Source of the DNA: Proteobacteria bacterium UBA2363
GTDB lineage: Bacteria > Pseudomonadota > Gammaproteobacteria > Xanthomonadales > UBA2363
Length of the DNA: 32,010 nt
Direction of reading: 5' to 3'
Assembly (NCBI GenBank): GCA_002344355.1
Contig: DDTN01000020.1
Location: forward strand, 1 to 32,010
Part shown: piece after piece, positions 1 to 7,915 of the stretch
How the letters are laid out: each line of letters begins with the position of its first letter
Numbering within the stretch: the first letter of the stretch is position 1
Made by a program: the position numbers and the translations under genes
Notes under the pieces: model-generated
What the model saw: only the letters and a program-made list of their open reading frames with translations
The model's database searches: none
What the model was told of the DNA's origin: nothing

Positions 1-50
1 GCCGCAGCCAGGACCAGGGCCATCACGGCCATCGAAACGATACTTTTCAT
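1..50 (-). CDS. 5' end of a secreted or membrane protein (partial)
   Basis: Only the first 16 codons are present; the gene continues beyond the left edge. The minus strand reads ATG at position 50 and gives M-K-S-I-V-S-M-A-V-M-A-L-V-L-A-A. A basic residue followed by a hydrophobic alanine/valine/leucine stretch is the typical start of a Sec signal peptide or N-terminal anchor. A good ribosome binding site (GGGAGGA, minus strand, about positions 55-61) precedes the ATG at suitable spacing, which supports a real start. The product cannot be named from this fragment. Confidence 0.6.
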   Translation of the reverse strand, partial: MKSIVSMAVMALVLAA

Positions 51-316
51 CCGATTTCCTCCCGACGGATCGTTCGCGAACATGCAGCCAATGCGAGGAC
101 GGCGAGGGCGGGAAAATCGTCGCAAGGGATCTTGCGACCGCCGCCCGGCGGCCTTGCCCCCCACGAACACCGGTGGCGGCCTGGTCACCGGGTCCAGGAA
201 GCGGGCCTGGCGGAGCCCGTCGGGATGGCCCCGGCCGGGACCGGCTGCGCGCCCTGCCCGCGGCGACCTGATCGGCGCTTTGGCGCCGCTGCGTCCCGCT
301 CAGGCACCGCGCCCGG

Positions 317-892
317 CTAGGTTGCGGGTGCGGGCGCCGGCTCCAGCTTCACCGCGAAGCTGTAGCGCGGCTCAAAGCAGGTGCGGGCAGGCGGGCGACC
401 GGCGTGCGGGATGGCGCCGTGGAACAGCACAAGGCGGCCCGGACGCGGGCTGACCACGAAGCGGGCGTCCATGGCCTCGTCGTAGAAGACCGTCTCGCCG
501 CCCCAGTCGGGGTGCCATTCGCGGGCCAGGAACCACAGCGCGGTGTACTCGACCTGGTCCGGCGCGCAATCGGTGTGGATCGACAGCACGTCGCCGTACT
601 GGGCGAAGTTGGTGTAGGCGCGGTAGGCGCGCAGCGGCAGCGCCGGCAGCACGCTGGCCAGCGCCGCCTGGGTGGCGCGGCTGATCGGCAGGCCGCCGTA
701 GACGCGCAGGTCCATCTCGTTGACCCAGTGGCGGTGCCGGGCGGTTTCCGGCGTGGCCACCTCGGTCCGGGTGAACGGTGCGCGGTCCAGGGCCTGCACC
801 ATCATCCCCGGGTTGTCGAGCAGGCCGTCGAACACCCACAGGTCCCGGCCGCCGATGCGGTCGTGGCGGACCGGCCGCACGCCCGCGCTCAC
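317..892 (-). CDS. 2OG-Fe(II) oxygenase (prolyl-hydroxylase-like)
   Basis: A 191-residue protein of the 2-oxoglutarate/Fe(II) dioxygenase superfamily, closest in feel to the Tpa1/SM-20-like prolyl hydroxylases. Visible iron ligands are H106-x-D108 (in SIHTDC) and the distal H163 (in IPHAGRP); R176 in EPRYSFAVKL is the likely 2-oxoglutarate contact. Such enzymes hydroxylate protein side chains or small molecules using O2 and 2-oxoglutarate; the substrate here is unknown. The start is GTG at 892. It overlaps the stop of the upstream methyltransferase gene as GTGA and has a GGAGG four bases upstream, so the pair is almost certainly translated together. The two proteins may act on the same substrate, which is inference. 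The reading frame stays open far upstream, but only as a shadow of the methyltransferase gene. Confidence 0.85.
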   Translation of the reverse strand: MSAGVRPVRHDRIGGRDLWVFDGLLDNPGMMVQALDRAPFTRTEVATPETARHRHWVNEMDLRVYGGLPISRATQAALASVLPALPLRAYRAYTNFAQYGDVLSIHTDCAPDQVEYTALWFLAREWHPDWGGETVFYDEAMDARFVVSPRPGRLVLFHGAIPHAGRPPARTCFEPRYSFAVKLEPAPAPAT

Positions 893-1581
893 GCGGCCTC
901 CGCCAGCGGCCGGCGCAGGAACCAGCGGCTCAGGTTCAGGCGGTCCTCCAGCGGCGGCAGGACCACGTAGGCGCGGCCGGCGCGGCGGCCGGTCTGCAGG
1001 CAGGGGAACGGGAAACTGGCATCGGGATTGTTGGTGTGGAAGTGCTCGACCCGCCCGGCCAGGGCCCGGGCGAGCATGGCCGGACCGCAGGCGACGCCGC
1101 CATAGGCGTCGAAGCCGAAGCGCGGATGGCCGATGTCGAAATCGTCGACCACGATGACGCCACGCTCGATCAGGTCGAGTTCCCGCTGCAGCGGCCAGTC
1201 CTCGTACCAGTGCGCGTCCAGGTAGAACAGCGGCCGCTGGAACCGGCCGGCATGGCGCTCGATCAGCAACGGCGAATCCAGGTGCTCGACCGTCGCCTGC
1301 GGCGCGAAGGCCAGGCGCTGGCGCGTGAACTCGGCATGGCGCTGGGAGATGTCGCAGGAGAACAGCGGGATGTCCGGGTAGCGTCGGGCCAGGTAGTAGG
1401 CGGTGTCGCCCAGATTGCAACCGGTCTCGAAGATCGCATCGCAGCGGTAGTGCTCGATCAGCAGGTCGATCTCCAGCGCCGCGGTGATGTCGAAGCCGAA
1501 CGGCCCGCCGCCGTCGCTCAGCTCCTCGGCGGCCAGGCGCGGGCAGCGGTAGAAATGGGCGTAGACCTGCTCGGCGGACAT
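889..1581 (-). CDS. class I SAM-dependent methyltransferase, putative
   Basis: A 230-residue protein with a Rossmann-type SAM-binding start: motif I is F-E-T-G-C-N-L-G-D-T (51-60), followed by an acidic strand end F-S-C-D (74-77). It then shows FYLDAHWYEDW (119-129) and VIVVDDFDI (142-150) with F-G-F-D-A-Y-G, a combination I associate with Methyltransf_24/FkbM-like enzymes of natural-product and glycan modification. The acceptor cannot be deduced. No transmembrane segment or signal peptide is visible, so it is probably cytoplasmic. The ATG at 1581 has a GAGGAG ribosome binding site. It is the first gene of a two-gene unit with the 2OG-Fe(II) oxygenase and lies just downstream of the receptor terminator at 1640-1669, so it probably has its own promoter or relies on readthrough. 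Confidence 0.8.
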   Translation of the reverse strand: MSAEQVYAHFYRCPRLAAEELSDGGGPFGFDITAALEIDLLIEHYRCDAIFETGCNLGDTAYYLARRYPDIPLFSCDISQRHAEFTRQRLAFAPQATVEHLDSPLLIERHAGRFQRPLFYLDAHWYEDWPLQRELDLIERGVIVVDDFDIGHPRFGFDAYGGVACGPAMLARALAGRVEHFHTNNPDASFPFPCLQTGRRAGRAYVVLPPLEDRLNLSRWFLRRPLAEAA

Positions 1582-1639
1582 CGCTGCTCCTCGTCGGCGA
1601 AGGGATTATAGGCGGCCGGGGTGCGCGCGCGACGCGCAC

Positions 1640-1669
1640 AAAAAACCGCGGCCCCTTTCGGGGCCGCGG
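1640..1669 (-). terminator. rho-independent terminator of the TonB receptor gene
   Basis: On the minus strand a perfect 10-bp stem (CCGCGGCCCC with GGGGCCGCGG, positions 1646-1669) closes a GAAA tetraloop (GNRA type). Six T residues (1640-1645) follow directly. It lies about 30 bases past the receptor stop codon, on the correct strand. Confidence 0.92.
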
Positions 1670-1698
1670 CAGGTGACGCAATGGGCAGATGCCCCGGA

Positions 1699-4533
1699 TC
1701 AGAAGCGCTGGTTGTACTGCACGTACCAGAAGCGACCCGGAACCTCGTGCTGGGCAGCGTTGAACGAGTTGGCGAACGCCGAGTACGACACCGGCGGATC
1801 CTTCTCGAACACGTTGTTGATGCCCAGGCCGACCTGGCCGTTCCACGGCGTGTTCCAGGTGAACCGGACGTCGTGGTAGGTGGTGCTCGCCTGGCGGTTG
1901 TAACCGGCCGGGAAGGTCGGGGTGAGCGTGTCCGGGTTGGAGCAAGGATTCGGCACGCCCAGGTTCGCCTCGATGCCCACGAACAGGCCGCAGTCCTCGT
2001 CGACGTGGTGGTAGTAACGGGCGCCCCAGTTGATGCCGAAGTCGCCCAGACGCCAGTTCACGTTGAAGTTCGAACGCAGGCGGTTGTAGGCATCGTCGCC
2101 GTTGTCGTTGCCGAGGTTGGCGGTGGTGTTGCCGTCGACCAGGACGTCCCACTTGGTGGTGTAGGTGGTGTCCCAGGTCAGGCCGAAGCGACCCCAGTCG
2201 GTGTCGAAGTTGTAGCGCAGGGTCAGGTCCCAGCCCTCGACTTCGAAGCCGGCGAAGTTCACCGGGGCCTGCAGCAGGTCGGAGACCACGCCACCGGCGG
2301 CACGGGTGATCAGCGGGCAGTACTGCGCGCGGATGGCCGGATCCGGGTTGACGTAGCAGGCGTTGATGATGAACTGCGCGCTACGGCCGGCGATGCCGTT
2401 CTCGATCTCGATGTTGTACCAGTCGAGGGTGGCGTCGAAGCCTTCCAGGAAGCCCGGGCTCCAGACCAGGCCCAGGGTCTGGGTCTTGGCGGTCTCAGGC
2501 TGCAGGAACGGGTTGCCGCCGACGCTGATGCGGATCTGCGAGCTGATCTGGGTGTAGCCGGGGGTGACGCCGGCAGCGATACAGCGCTGCTGGACGTCGG
2601 ACGGCTGCGCCGAGAAGCGCGGCTCCGAGCACGGGTCGAGCACCTGCGGGAAGCTGTCGGCGCGGCCCTGGAACAGGTTGGCCACGTTCGGCGCCCGGAA
2701 GCCCTCGGCGTAGTTGCCGCGGATCGCCAGGTCCTCGATCGGCTGCCACTTCAGGCCGAACGAGGTGTTCAGCGTGTCGCCGAAGGTCGAGTAGTCGGAG
2801 TAGCGGGCGGCGGCGCGGGCCTCGAGCAGGTAGGCGCCCGGCAGGTCGGCCAGCAGCGGCGCGTTCAGCTCCAGGTAGAACTCGTCGATCGAGTAGCCAC
2901 CCTCGGTCGGGGTGCGGGCGTTGCCCGAGCCCAGGCCGGCGTTGGTGAACGAGTCCGGGGAATCGAACGCGAACTCGCGGCGGTACTCGTAGCCGGCGGC
3001 GAAGGCGATCGGACGGGCCTCGACCAGCTCGAACAGGTCGCCCGAGATGTTCGCCCAGTAGTTGGTCATCGTGTTGCCACGAAGCGCCTGCTCGACGTAG
3101 CTGATGTAGCGGCCCATCTCCGGGGTGATGGTGCCCAGCGGCCCGAAGATGTTCAGCGGCACGCAGCCGGCGATGATCGCGGTCGGGGTGCCGCAACGGG
3201 CCACGCCCTGCGCGTCGATGAACGACGGGCCCAGCGCGCGCTCGACGTTCAGCGAGGTCTGCAGGCCGAAGGTCTGGTCGCTACGCTCGGACTTGCCGTA
3301 CTGGTAGCCGACGTCCCAGCCGAAGAAGCGGTCGCCCAGCATGAAGTCGCCCTGGAAGCCGCCCACGAAGTTGTAGGTGTCGACGTCCTGGTTGAACGAG
3401 CGGCCGCCCACGTCGGTCACGCGCCGGCCGAAGCCGGTGATGGCCACGCCGAACGGGTTGTAGACGTTGGTCGCCGGGATGACGATGCGGTTGAAGTTCG
3501 GGTTCGAGTTGAACACGCCGCCCGACAGCGGGAACGCGGCCAGCAGCTGCTCGGACTTGCGCTCGTTGAAGGTCGCCTGGGTGTAGAACTCGACGCCGTC
3601 GATGACCTGGTAGCGGCCATCCATGAAGAACGAGGTGCGCTCCTGCGGGGTCTGCAGGTAGTTCTCCGGGGCGAAATTGTAACCGTCGGTGGCCGCGTTG
3701 AACGGACGGTAGTCGTCCGGCGAGCTACCCGGGCGGCCCGGGATCAGGCTCAGCTGGCCGACGCCCGGAATGAACAGGCGCGGCGCCGGGCGGATGCCCG
3801 AGGCACCGGCGTAGCTGGTGTCGGTCGCCGGCAGGCCGAAGGTCGGCACGCGCGAGATCGCGCGGTCGGCCGCGAGCACCGGCTCTTCCTTGACGTAGCC
3901 GGCGCCGATCATCACGTTGCCGCGATCGCCGTCGAAGCCGATCACGAAGTCGTACTTGGAGCGGCGGCCGTCGCCGTCGCTGTACTCGCCGATCTGCGCC
4001 GACATCTCGGCGCCGACGTAGTTGGACTTCAGGCGGATGTCCACCACGCCCGCGATCGCGTCGGAGCCGTAGATCGCCGAGGCGCCGTCCTTCAGGATCT
4101 GGATCGACTCGACCGCGGCGGTCGGGATCGAGTTCAGGTCGACGTTGCCGCCGGTACCGGTGCCGGTCCAGCGACGGCCGTTGACCAGCACCAGGGTGCG
4201 GGACGTGCCGAGGTTGCGCAGCGAGACGCGCGAGGAGCCGTCGCCGCCGTTGTTGAAGGTGGTGCCCAGGGCCGCGCCGTTGGCGGTCAGGTTCTGGATC
4301 ACGTCACCGATCGAGGTCAGACCGGTCGCCTGGATCTCCTCCTGGGTGACCTGGAAGATCGGCTGGCTGGTCTCGGCCTCGACGCGCTTGATGCGCGAGC
4401 CGACGACTTCGACGCGGTCCAGGGTGCGGGCGTCCTGGGCGACAACTTCGCCGGTGACGCCGACGAGGCCGACCACACCGACCGCGAGGCCGGCACGGAT
4501 CGCCTTGTACAGCTCGTTATTGCTAAGTCTCAT
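1699..4533 (-). CDS. TonB-dependent outer-membrane receptor
   Basis: A 944-residue outer-membrane receptor that imports a substrate using TonB/ExbBD energy; the substrate is not evident. The N-terminus (1-32) is a signal peptide with a hydrophobic V/G/L core ending in VVA. A TonB-box-like LDRVEVVGSRI (38-48) follows. The plug domain (about 56-170) shows QPIFQVTQEEI, LRNLGTSRTLVLVNGRR and ILKDGASAIYGSDAIAGVVDI. The rest is a beta barrel with FRAPNVANLF in the middle and a terminal aromatic residue in VQYNQRF, the usual BAM recognition end. The start is ATG 4533, with GGAGAG upstream; a further upstream in-frame start would give a longer N-terminus that spoils the signal peptide. It is monocistronic: a terminator follows at 1640-1669 and a candidate promoter lies at 4625-4654. 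The type is very common in Xanthomonadales, where such receptors take up plant carbohydrates, peptides or siderophores. No SusD-like partner is nearby. Confidence 0.93.
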   Translation of the reverse strand: MRLSNNELYKAIRAGLAVGVVGLVGVTGEVVAQDARTLDRVEVVGSRIKRVEAETSQPIFQVTQEEIQATGLTSIGDVIQNLTANGAALGTTFNNGGDGSSRVSLRNLGTSRTLVLVNGRRWTGTGTGGNVDLNSIPTAAVESIQILKDGASAIYGSDAIAGVVDIRLKSNYVGAEMSAQIGEYSDGDGRRSKYDFVIGFDGDRGNVMIGAGYVKEEPVLAADRAISRVPTFGLPATDTSYAGASGIRPAPRLFIPGVGQLSLIPGRPGSSPDDYRPFNAATDGYNFAPENYLQTPQERTSFFMDGRYQVIDGVEFYTQATFNERKSEQLLAAFPLSGGVFNSNPNFNRIVIPATNVYNPFGVAITGFGRRVTDVGGRSFNQDVDTYNFVGGFQGDFMLGDRFFGWDVGYQYGKSERSDQTFGLQTSLNVERALGPSFIDAQGVARCGTPTAIIAGCVPLNIFGPLGTITPEMGRYISYVEQALRGNTMTNYWANISGDLFELVEARPIAFAAGYEYRREFAFDSPDSFTNAGLGSGNARTPTEGGYSIDEFYLELNAPLLADLPGAYLLEARAAARYSDYSTFGDTLNTSFGLKWQPIEDLAIRGNYAEGFRAPNVANLFQGRADSFPQVLDPCSEPRFSAQPSDVQQRCIAAGVTPGYTQISSQIRISVGGNPFLQPETAKTQTLGLVWSPGFLEGFDATLDWYNIEIENGIAGRSAQFIINACYVNPDPAIRAQYCPLITRAAGGVVSDLLQAPVNFAGFEVEGWDLTLRYNFDTDWGRFGLTWDTTYTTKWDVLVDGNTTANLGNDNGDDAYNRLRSNFNVNWRLGDFGINWGARYYHHVDEDCGLFVGIEANLGVPNPCSNPDTLTPTFPAGYNRQASTTYHDVRFTWNTPWNGQVGLGINNVFEKDPPVSYSAFANSFNAAQHEVPGRFWYVQYNQRF

Positions 4534-4624
4534 TAGACACTCTCCAACGTCGTGAGTTGACTTCGGGACATGGAAGCCCGTCCATGGGCGAGCCCCAGGG
4601 GCCACTTAAACCATGGCGAACCGG

Positions 4625-4654
4625 AGTCTAACAACATTTTTACAAGCCCGGCAA
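4625..4654 (-). promoter_or_regulatory. candidate sigma-70 promoter of the TonB receptor gene
   Basis: On the minus strand TTGCCG (-35, 4649-4654) and TAGACT (-10, 4625-4630) are 18 bases apart, each matching four of six consensus positions. They sit in a locally A/T-rich patch, rare in this window, about 90 bases upstream of the start codon. Confidence 0.4.
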
Positions 4655-5083
4655 TCCCTTGGTCGTGGTTCAGGCTCGGCCTGTAGGAGCCAAGGATCAG
4701 TCACTTAGGCCATCCGGCGGGCGCCGGCGGCGCCTGCAGGGCATCCCGGGAGCCACGAACGGCGACCTTCGTACGAGGCCGTCCGTGGAAATCCCGGCCT
4801 CTCCTGAGGACGCCGGGACCGGGTCGACCCGCCTGGGGCTGCCTGCCGGCAGGGCCGAGGGGGCGGAGACCGGCGTTCCGGGCCGGACCCGGGCGCCCGG
4901 GCCCGGTCGGACCTGGCGGCCTGTCGGAGAACGGCGGCGTGGGTCCTTGCTGAAGCGGCCCATCCGGGGCATGTCCGAACCGACCCCCGGCGAGAGGGCC
5001 GCCTGCGCGGCGGCTTCGCCGGGCGGGTTGTCGCGGGGCGCTGCCGCCGGGCTGTGGCCCGACGGCCTGCTGGCTACACGCAG
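4655..5083. other. intergenic region without a supported gene
   Basis: About 430 bases between the receptor promoter and the end of the next minus-strand gene. Open frames exist on both strands but are low-complexity Arg/Pro/Gly translations without a ribosome binding site or recognisable fold, so I call none. The only structure I see is a hairpin near the right end (listed separately) and a 12-bp self-complementary CCGGGCGCCCGG in the middle. Confidence 0.5.
5044..5065 (-). terminator. hairpin after the predicted outer-membrane protein gene
   Basis: On the minus strand CCGTCGGGC and GCCCGGCGG (5044-5065) form a 9-bp stem with one U-G wobble around a CACA loop, about 19 bases after the stop codon at 5084. 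No T run follows, so it is at best a weak or Rho-assisted terminator. Confidence 0.35.
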
Positions 5084-6010
5084 CTAGAGATCCTGGTGGT
5101 AGCGCAGGTAGGGCGTGCGCAGGTCGCCCTGTTCGGGCAGGGCCTCGGACGGATCGGGCTTGGCCGGGCGGGTGATCAGGTTGCGGGCGCCGAATTCGAA
5201 GGCGGCGTTCCAGGGCATGCGCCAGGAGAAGCCGAGGTCCAGGGCGTCCTGGCCGATGCCGTCGAGGGCGCTGTCGGGACGCACCCGGCGGCCGATCAGC
5301 CCGCCCTGGAAGCGGCCCCAGGCCAGGCCCAGGCTGAGGCTGTCGCGCTGGCCCAGCGCCCAGGGCGCCGCGGCGTCCTGGTAGAGGGCCAGGGACCCTT
5401 CGGCGTGCTCGAGGCCCAGGCTGAGGCGCAGCTCGGGCGCCAGCCAGAGGAAGCCGCCGAGGCCGACGCGCTCGCTGCGCAGCGGCTCGAACGGGCCGGT
5501 CGGGCCGATCCGGCCCGGCAGCAGTTGCGGCAGGCCCGCCGGGCCGAAGGCCAGGGCCGGCCGGTCGGCGCGTTCCAGCCAGTCCAGGCCGAAGCTGAGG
5601 GTGAGGCCGGCGCGCTGGTCGGCGCCGAGGTCGATCACCAGGTCGCTGCTGGCGACGGCACCGGGCAGGCCGGCCCAGCCGACGGCATCGCAGGCGCCGA
5701 CCTGGCCCAGGGCGGCGGGCCGCCCGGTCAGGCAGGGCCCGATGCTGGCCGGCGCGGAGCTGCTGCCGCGCAGGTCGATGGCCAGGGCCGGGCGCTGCAG
5801 GCCGGCCGGGGCGATCATCGGCAGCGGCTGCTGGCGCAGCGGCGGCGGCGCGTAGTTCGGCGATTCCGTGCTGAGGCGGACGCGGCCATCGGGGTCCAGG
5901 GCCAGGCGCAGGCGGACGCTGTCGTCGGCGCCGGCCGCGGTCACGGCGCCGGCCGGGAGGGCGGTGGCCAGTGCGATCAGCAATCGGGCGAAGCGGGTCA
6001 TGGCGGCCAT
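5084..6010 (-). CDS. predicted outer-membrane protein, family not recognised
   Basis: A 308-residue protein I do not recognise. The first ~25 residues (MAAMTRFARLLIALATALPAG...) form a signal peptide. The mature part has many short alternating hydrophobic stretches such as LRLSLGLEHA, GLTLSFGLDW, DSLSLGLAWG and ALDLGFSWRM that resemble transmembrane beta strands, suggesting a small barrel or an outer-membrane-associated beta protein. The C-terminus (LRTPYLRYHQDL) does not end in the classical aromatic residue. Two nearby methionines, at 6010 and 6001, are possible starts; neither has a clear Shine-Dalgarno sequence. Codon use is like its neighbours, and the long frame with a signal peptide makes it a believable gene. 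A G-rich heptamer repeat lies upstream at about 6155-6205. Confidence 0.65.
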   Translation of the reverse strand: MAAMTRFARLLIALATALPAGAVTAAGADDSVRLRLALDPDGRVRLSTESPNYAPPPLRQQPLPMIAPAGLQRPALAIDLRGSSSAPASIGPCLTGRPAALGQVGACDAVGWAGLPGAVASSDLVIDLGADQRAGLTLSFGLDWLERADRPALAFGPAGLPQLLPGRIGPTGPFEPLRSERVGLGGFLWLAPELRLSLGLEHAEGSLALYQDAAAPWALGQRDSLSLGLAWGRFQGGLIGRRVRPDSALDGIGQDALDLGFSWRMPWNAAFEFGARNLITRPAKPDPSEALPEQGDLRTPYLRYHQDL

Positions 6011-6127
6011 GTCGTATCAGGGACAGCCCGGCGACCGCGCCGGTTCCCCCACGGAACCGGTGGTCATGGGATCAATAGTTTACGCCGTCTTTCGGACCCT
6101 TCCAAGTCGCTTTGGCGCGAATTGTGA

Positions 6128-6217
6128 CGGGGGTCGGGAAAGTGGGGTCGGGACGGGGGACCGGGGACCGGGGACGGGGGACCGGTGACTGAGGATCGGG
6201 GGTCGGGAATGGGGGGC
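6128..6217. repeat. degenerate G-rich heptamer repeat array
   Basis: On the plus strand the region contains GGGGACC units at 6156 and 6163, then GGGGAC, GGGGGACC, GGTGACT, GAGGATC and GGGGGTC, flanked by GGGTCGGGA-like sequence. The basic period is 7 with insertions and deletions. It lies between two minus-strand genes and is not coding. Related arrays occur at 13443, 27408 and 31866. Confidence 0.8.
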
Positions 6218-6302
6218 GGAGGCGAGGGATCTCGGGTGCGGCACGGGCGGACGCCGGCGCGGGCGGCCGGCGCCTGCCGGCGGCGTGCCGGGCCGGGCGA
6301 GG

Positions 6303-6773
6303 TCAGTTCAGGAGCAGGCGCAGTCCCTGCACCAGGGCGACCAGGACGACCAGGGCCACCAGGACCAGGCGCAGGCGGCTTGGCGCAGGGCGCCGGGGCG
6401 GCGTGTCCCGGTAGGAGCCCCGGGGCCGCGTCGGGTTGGCGGCGCGGCGCGCCTGGTAGTCGCGCGGCGAGGCCGGCGCCGCGGCCTCGGGCGCGTCCGG
6501 GTCGCGCACGCGGCGGTCCTGGTCGAGGCTGGACAGGCCGAGCACGCCGGCCTCGCGCAGCAGGGCGCGCGCCTTCGCGAGGTCGGCGTTGTTGACCACC
6601 ATCACCTTGGGCCAGTTGCCCGGATCCTCGGCCTGCCGGTAGTTGGCGCCGCGCCAGGTGTTGCGCTTGAAATGCGGGCCGAACAGGACCCGCACCTCGA
6701 CCTCGCCCTGGCGCAGCAGGTCGGCGATGCGCTCGGCGTTCTCCAGGCGCGGGGTGGTGTAGATCACACGCAT
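6303..6773 (-). CDS. DUF2007-like protein with C-terminal membrane anchor
   Basis: A 156-residue protein. The N-terminal half (MRVIYTTPRLENAERIADLL..., 1-90) has a small alpha/beta fold: a beta strand, a helix in which the residues act on a short sequence pair, then V-M-V-V-N-N-A-D-L-A-K-A-R-A-L-L. I recall this layout from DUF2007-type small proteins, in Xanthomonadales often labelled pathogenicity-like or signal-transducing; the biochemical role is unknown. A basic, Arg/Pro-rich linker (about 100-135) leads to a C-terminal hydrophobic helix (RLVLVALVVLVALVQGLRLLLN), so the protein is probably anchored in the inner membrane as a tail-anchored protein. The ATG at 6773 starts a protein beginning with the expected strand; the longer upstream frame is not protein-like. 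The ribosome binding site is weak (AGGA, about 14 bases away). Confidence 0.7.
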   Translation of the reverse strand: MRVIYTTPRLENAERIADLLRQGEVEVRVLFGPHFKRNTWRGANYRQAEDPGNWPKVMVVNNADLAKARALLREAGVLGLSSLDQDRRVRDPDAPEAAAPASPRDYQARRAANPTRPRGSYRDTPPRRPAPSRLRLVLVALVVLVALVQGLRLLLN

Positions 6774-6936
6774 GCGGTGGCGACGTCCTGTGCGGATTGC
6801 GCGATCTGCGCAGGGCCGGAGCATATCAAGGCGGCAGGCAACCGCCGCGGAACCGGCGCCTGGCGGGTCCACGCACCGGGCCGCGACCCGCGGCCCGCTA
6901 CACTGCGCCTCCGAACCGCCCGAGGCCCGCATCGAC

Positions 6937-7269
6937 ATGGCCAGCGTCGACATCGCGCTCTGCGCACTCGCCGATGGCGGCGCCACCGAGGTTCGCCTGG
7001 ACCCCGGCGATCCGGGCAGCAGCGTGGTGGTGCTGCGTCGCGGCGAGCAGGTGTATGCGTACCGCAACCTCTGCCCGCACGCCGGCCGCTTCCTGAACTG
7101 GGCGCCGGGCCGCTTCCTGTTCGACCAGGGCCGCCTGGTCTGCGCCGCCCACGGCGCGGTGTTCGAGGTCGACTCCGGCACCTGCGTCGACGGCCCCTGC
7201 CGCGGCAGCGCCCTGGTGCCGGTGCCGGTGCGCTGGCTGGACGGCGGGCGCCTGGCGATCGGGTCCTGA
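6937..7269 (+). CDS. small Rieske [2Fe-2S] protein
   Basis: A 110-residue stand-alone Rieske ferredoxin-like protein. The cluster ligands are visible as C-P-H (47-49 in NLCPHAG) and C-A-A-H-G (69-73 in VCAAHGAVF), the CxH...CxxH arrangement. A further C-V-D-G-P-C follows, as in NirD/BphF-like proteins. No transmembrane segment is present, so it is a soluble electron carrier or a subunit of an oxygenase whose partner is not in this window. The ATG at 6937 is preceded by only a weak GAGG. A TACACT hexamer at 6899-6904 may be the -10 element. The sigma factor gene follows 77 bases downstream on the same strand, but shared function is not implied. Confidence 0.85.
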   Translation: MASVDIALCALADGGATEVRLDPGDPGSSVVVLRRGEQVYAYRNLCPHAGRFLNWAPGRFLFDQGRLVCAAHGAVFEVDSGTCVDGPCRGSALVPVPVRWLDGGRLAIGS

Positions 7270-7345
7270 CCGGCGGCAGGGCACCGCCCCGCCACCGCCG
7301 GCGCGCGACTGCGACCATCCGCCCTGCCCGCGCATCCAAGCGCAG

Positions 7346-7915
7346 GTGAGCAGCGCATTCGCCATCGATGTCCCCGCCGACCTGCTGGCCGCCGCCCGGC
7401 GCGGCGAGGCGCGGGCGCAGGAACGCCTGTACCGGCTGTTCGAGCGCCCCGCCTACACCCTGGCGCTGCGCCTGCTGGCCGATCCCGAGGACGCCCGCGA
7501 CGTCCTGCACGACGCCCTGCTCGCGGTGTTCGGGCGCCTGCACCAGTTCCGCGGCGAGTGCCCGTTCTGGGCCTGGCTGCGCCAGGTGGTGGTCAACACC
7601 GCGCTGATGCGCCTGCGCCGCCGGCGCCAGCTCGACGCCCGCGAGGCGATCGTCGGCGACGGCGACGAGCCGCTCGACGAGCGCGCGCCGCCGCCCAGCC
7701 TGGCCGCCGAGGCCGCCGTGCTGGAGCGCGCCCTGGCGCGGCTGCCGGCGACCACCCGCAGCGTGGTCTGGCTGGCCTGCGTCGAGGGCTACAGCCACCC
7801 GGAGATCGCCGCCTCGATGCAGCAGAGCGTCAGTTTCTCGAAATCCCAGCTTGCCCGCGGCCTGGCGCGCCTGCGCCGGATGCTGGCAACCGACACGGAG
7901 GCCTGCCATGCCTGA
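7346..7915 (+). CDS. ECF-type RNA polymerase sigma factor
   Basis: A 189-residue sigma-70 family protein of extracytoplasmic-function type. Region 2 spans about residues 20-92 (RAQERLYRLFERPAY..., DARDVLHDALLAVFGRLHQF, PFWAWLRQVVVNTALMRLRRR). Region 4 spans about 125-180 (LERALARLPATTRSVVWLACVEGYSHPEIAASM followed by the recognition helix SVSFSKSQLARGLARLR). It directs RNA polymerase to envelope- or stress-responsive promoters. The start is GTG 7346; no in-frame ATG exists near it and the Shine-Dalgarno sequence is weak. Its last 8 bases overlap the next gene, a membrane protein fitting an anti-sigma factor, so it is presumably controlled by it. A double-PDZ protein completes the operon, a layout that suggests envelope-stress sensing; this is inference. 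Which genes it controls cannot be read here. Confidence 0.88.
   Translation: MSSAFAIDVPADLLAAARRGEARAQERLYRLFERPAYTLALRLLADPEDARDVLHDALLAVFGRLHQFRGECPFWAWLRQVVVNTALMRLRRRRQLDAREAIVGDGDEPLDERAPPPSLAAEAAVLERALARLPATTRSVVWLACVEGYSHPEIAASMQQSVSFSKSQLARGLARLRRMLATDTEACHA

Noticed and set aside
273..288. CGGCGC-TTTG-GCGCCG hairpin after the 2OG oxygenase gene as a terminator
   Set aside because: Only a 6-bp stem, no T run, and such short GC palindromes are frequent by chance here.
1621..4536. A 971-codon open frame on the plus strand, antisense to the TonB receptor
   Set aside because: Long antisense frames are expected at such high GC. The translation is Val/Gly/Arg/Asp-rich without folds, while the minus-strand protein is a clear receptor with signal peptide, promoter and terminator.
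4697..4972. A 91-codon minus-strand frame in the 4655-5083 gap
   Set aside because: Arg/Pro/Ser-rich, no ribosome binding site, no signal or fold; not supported as a gene.
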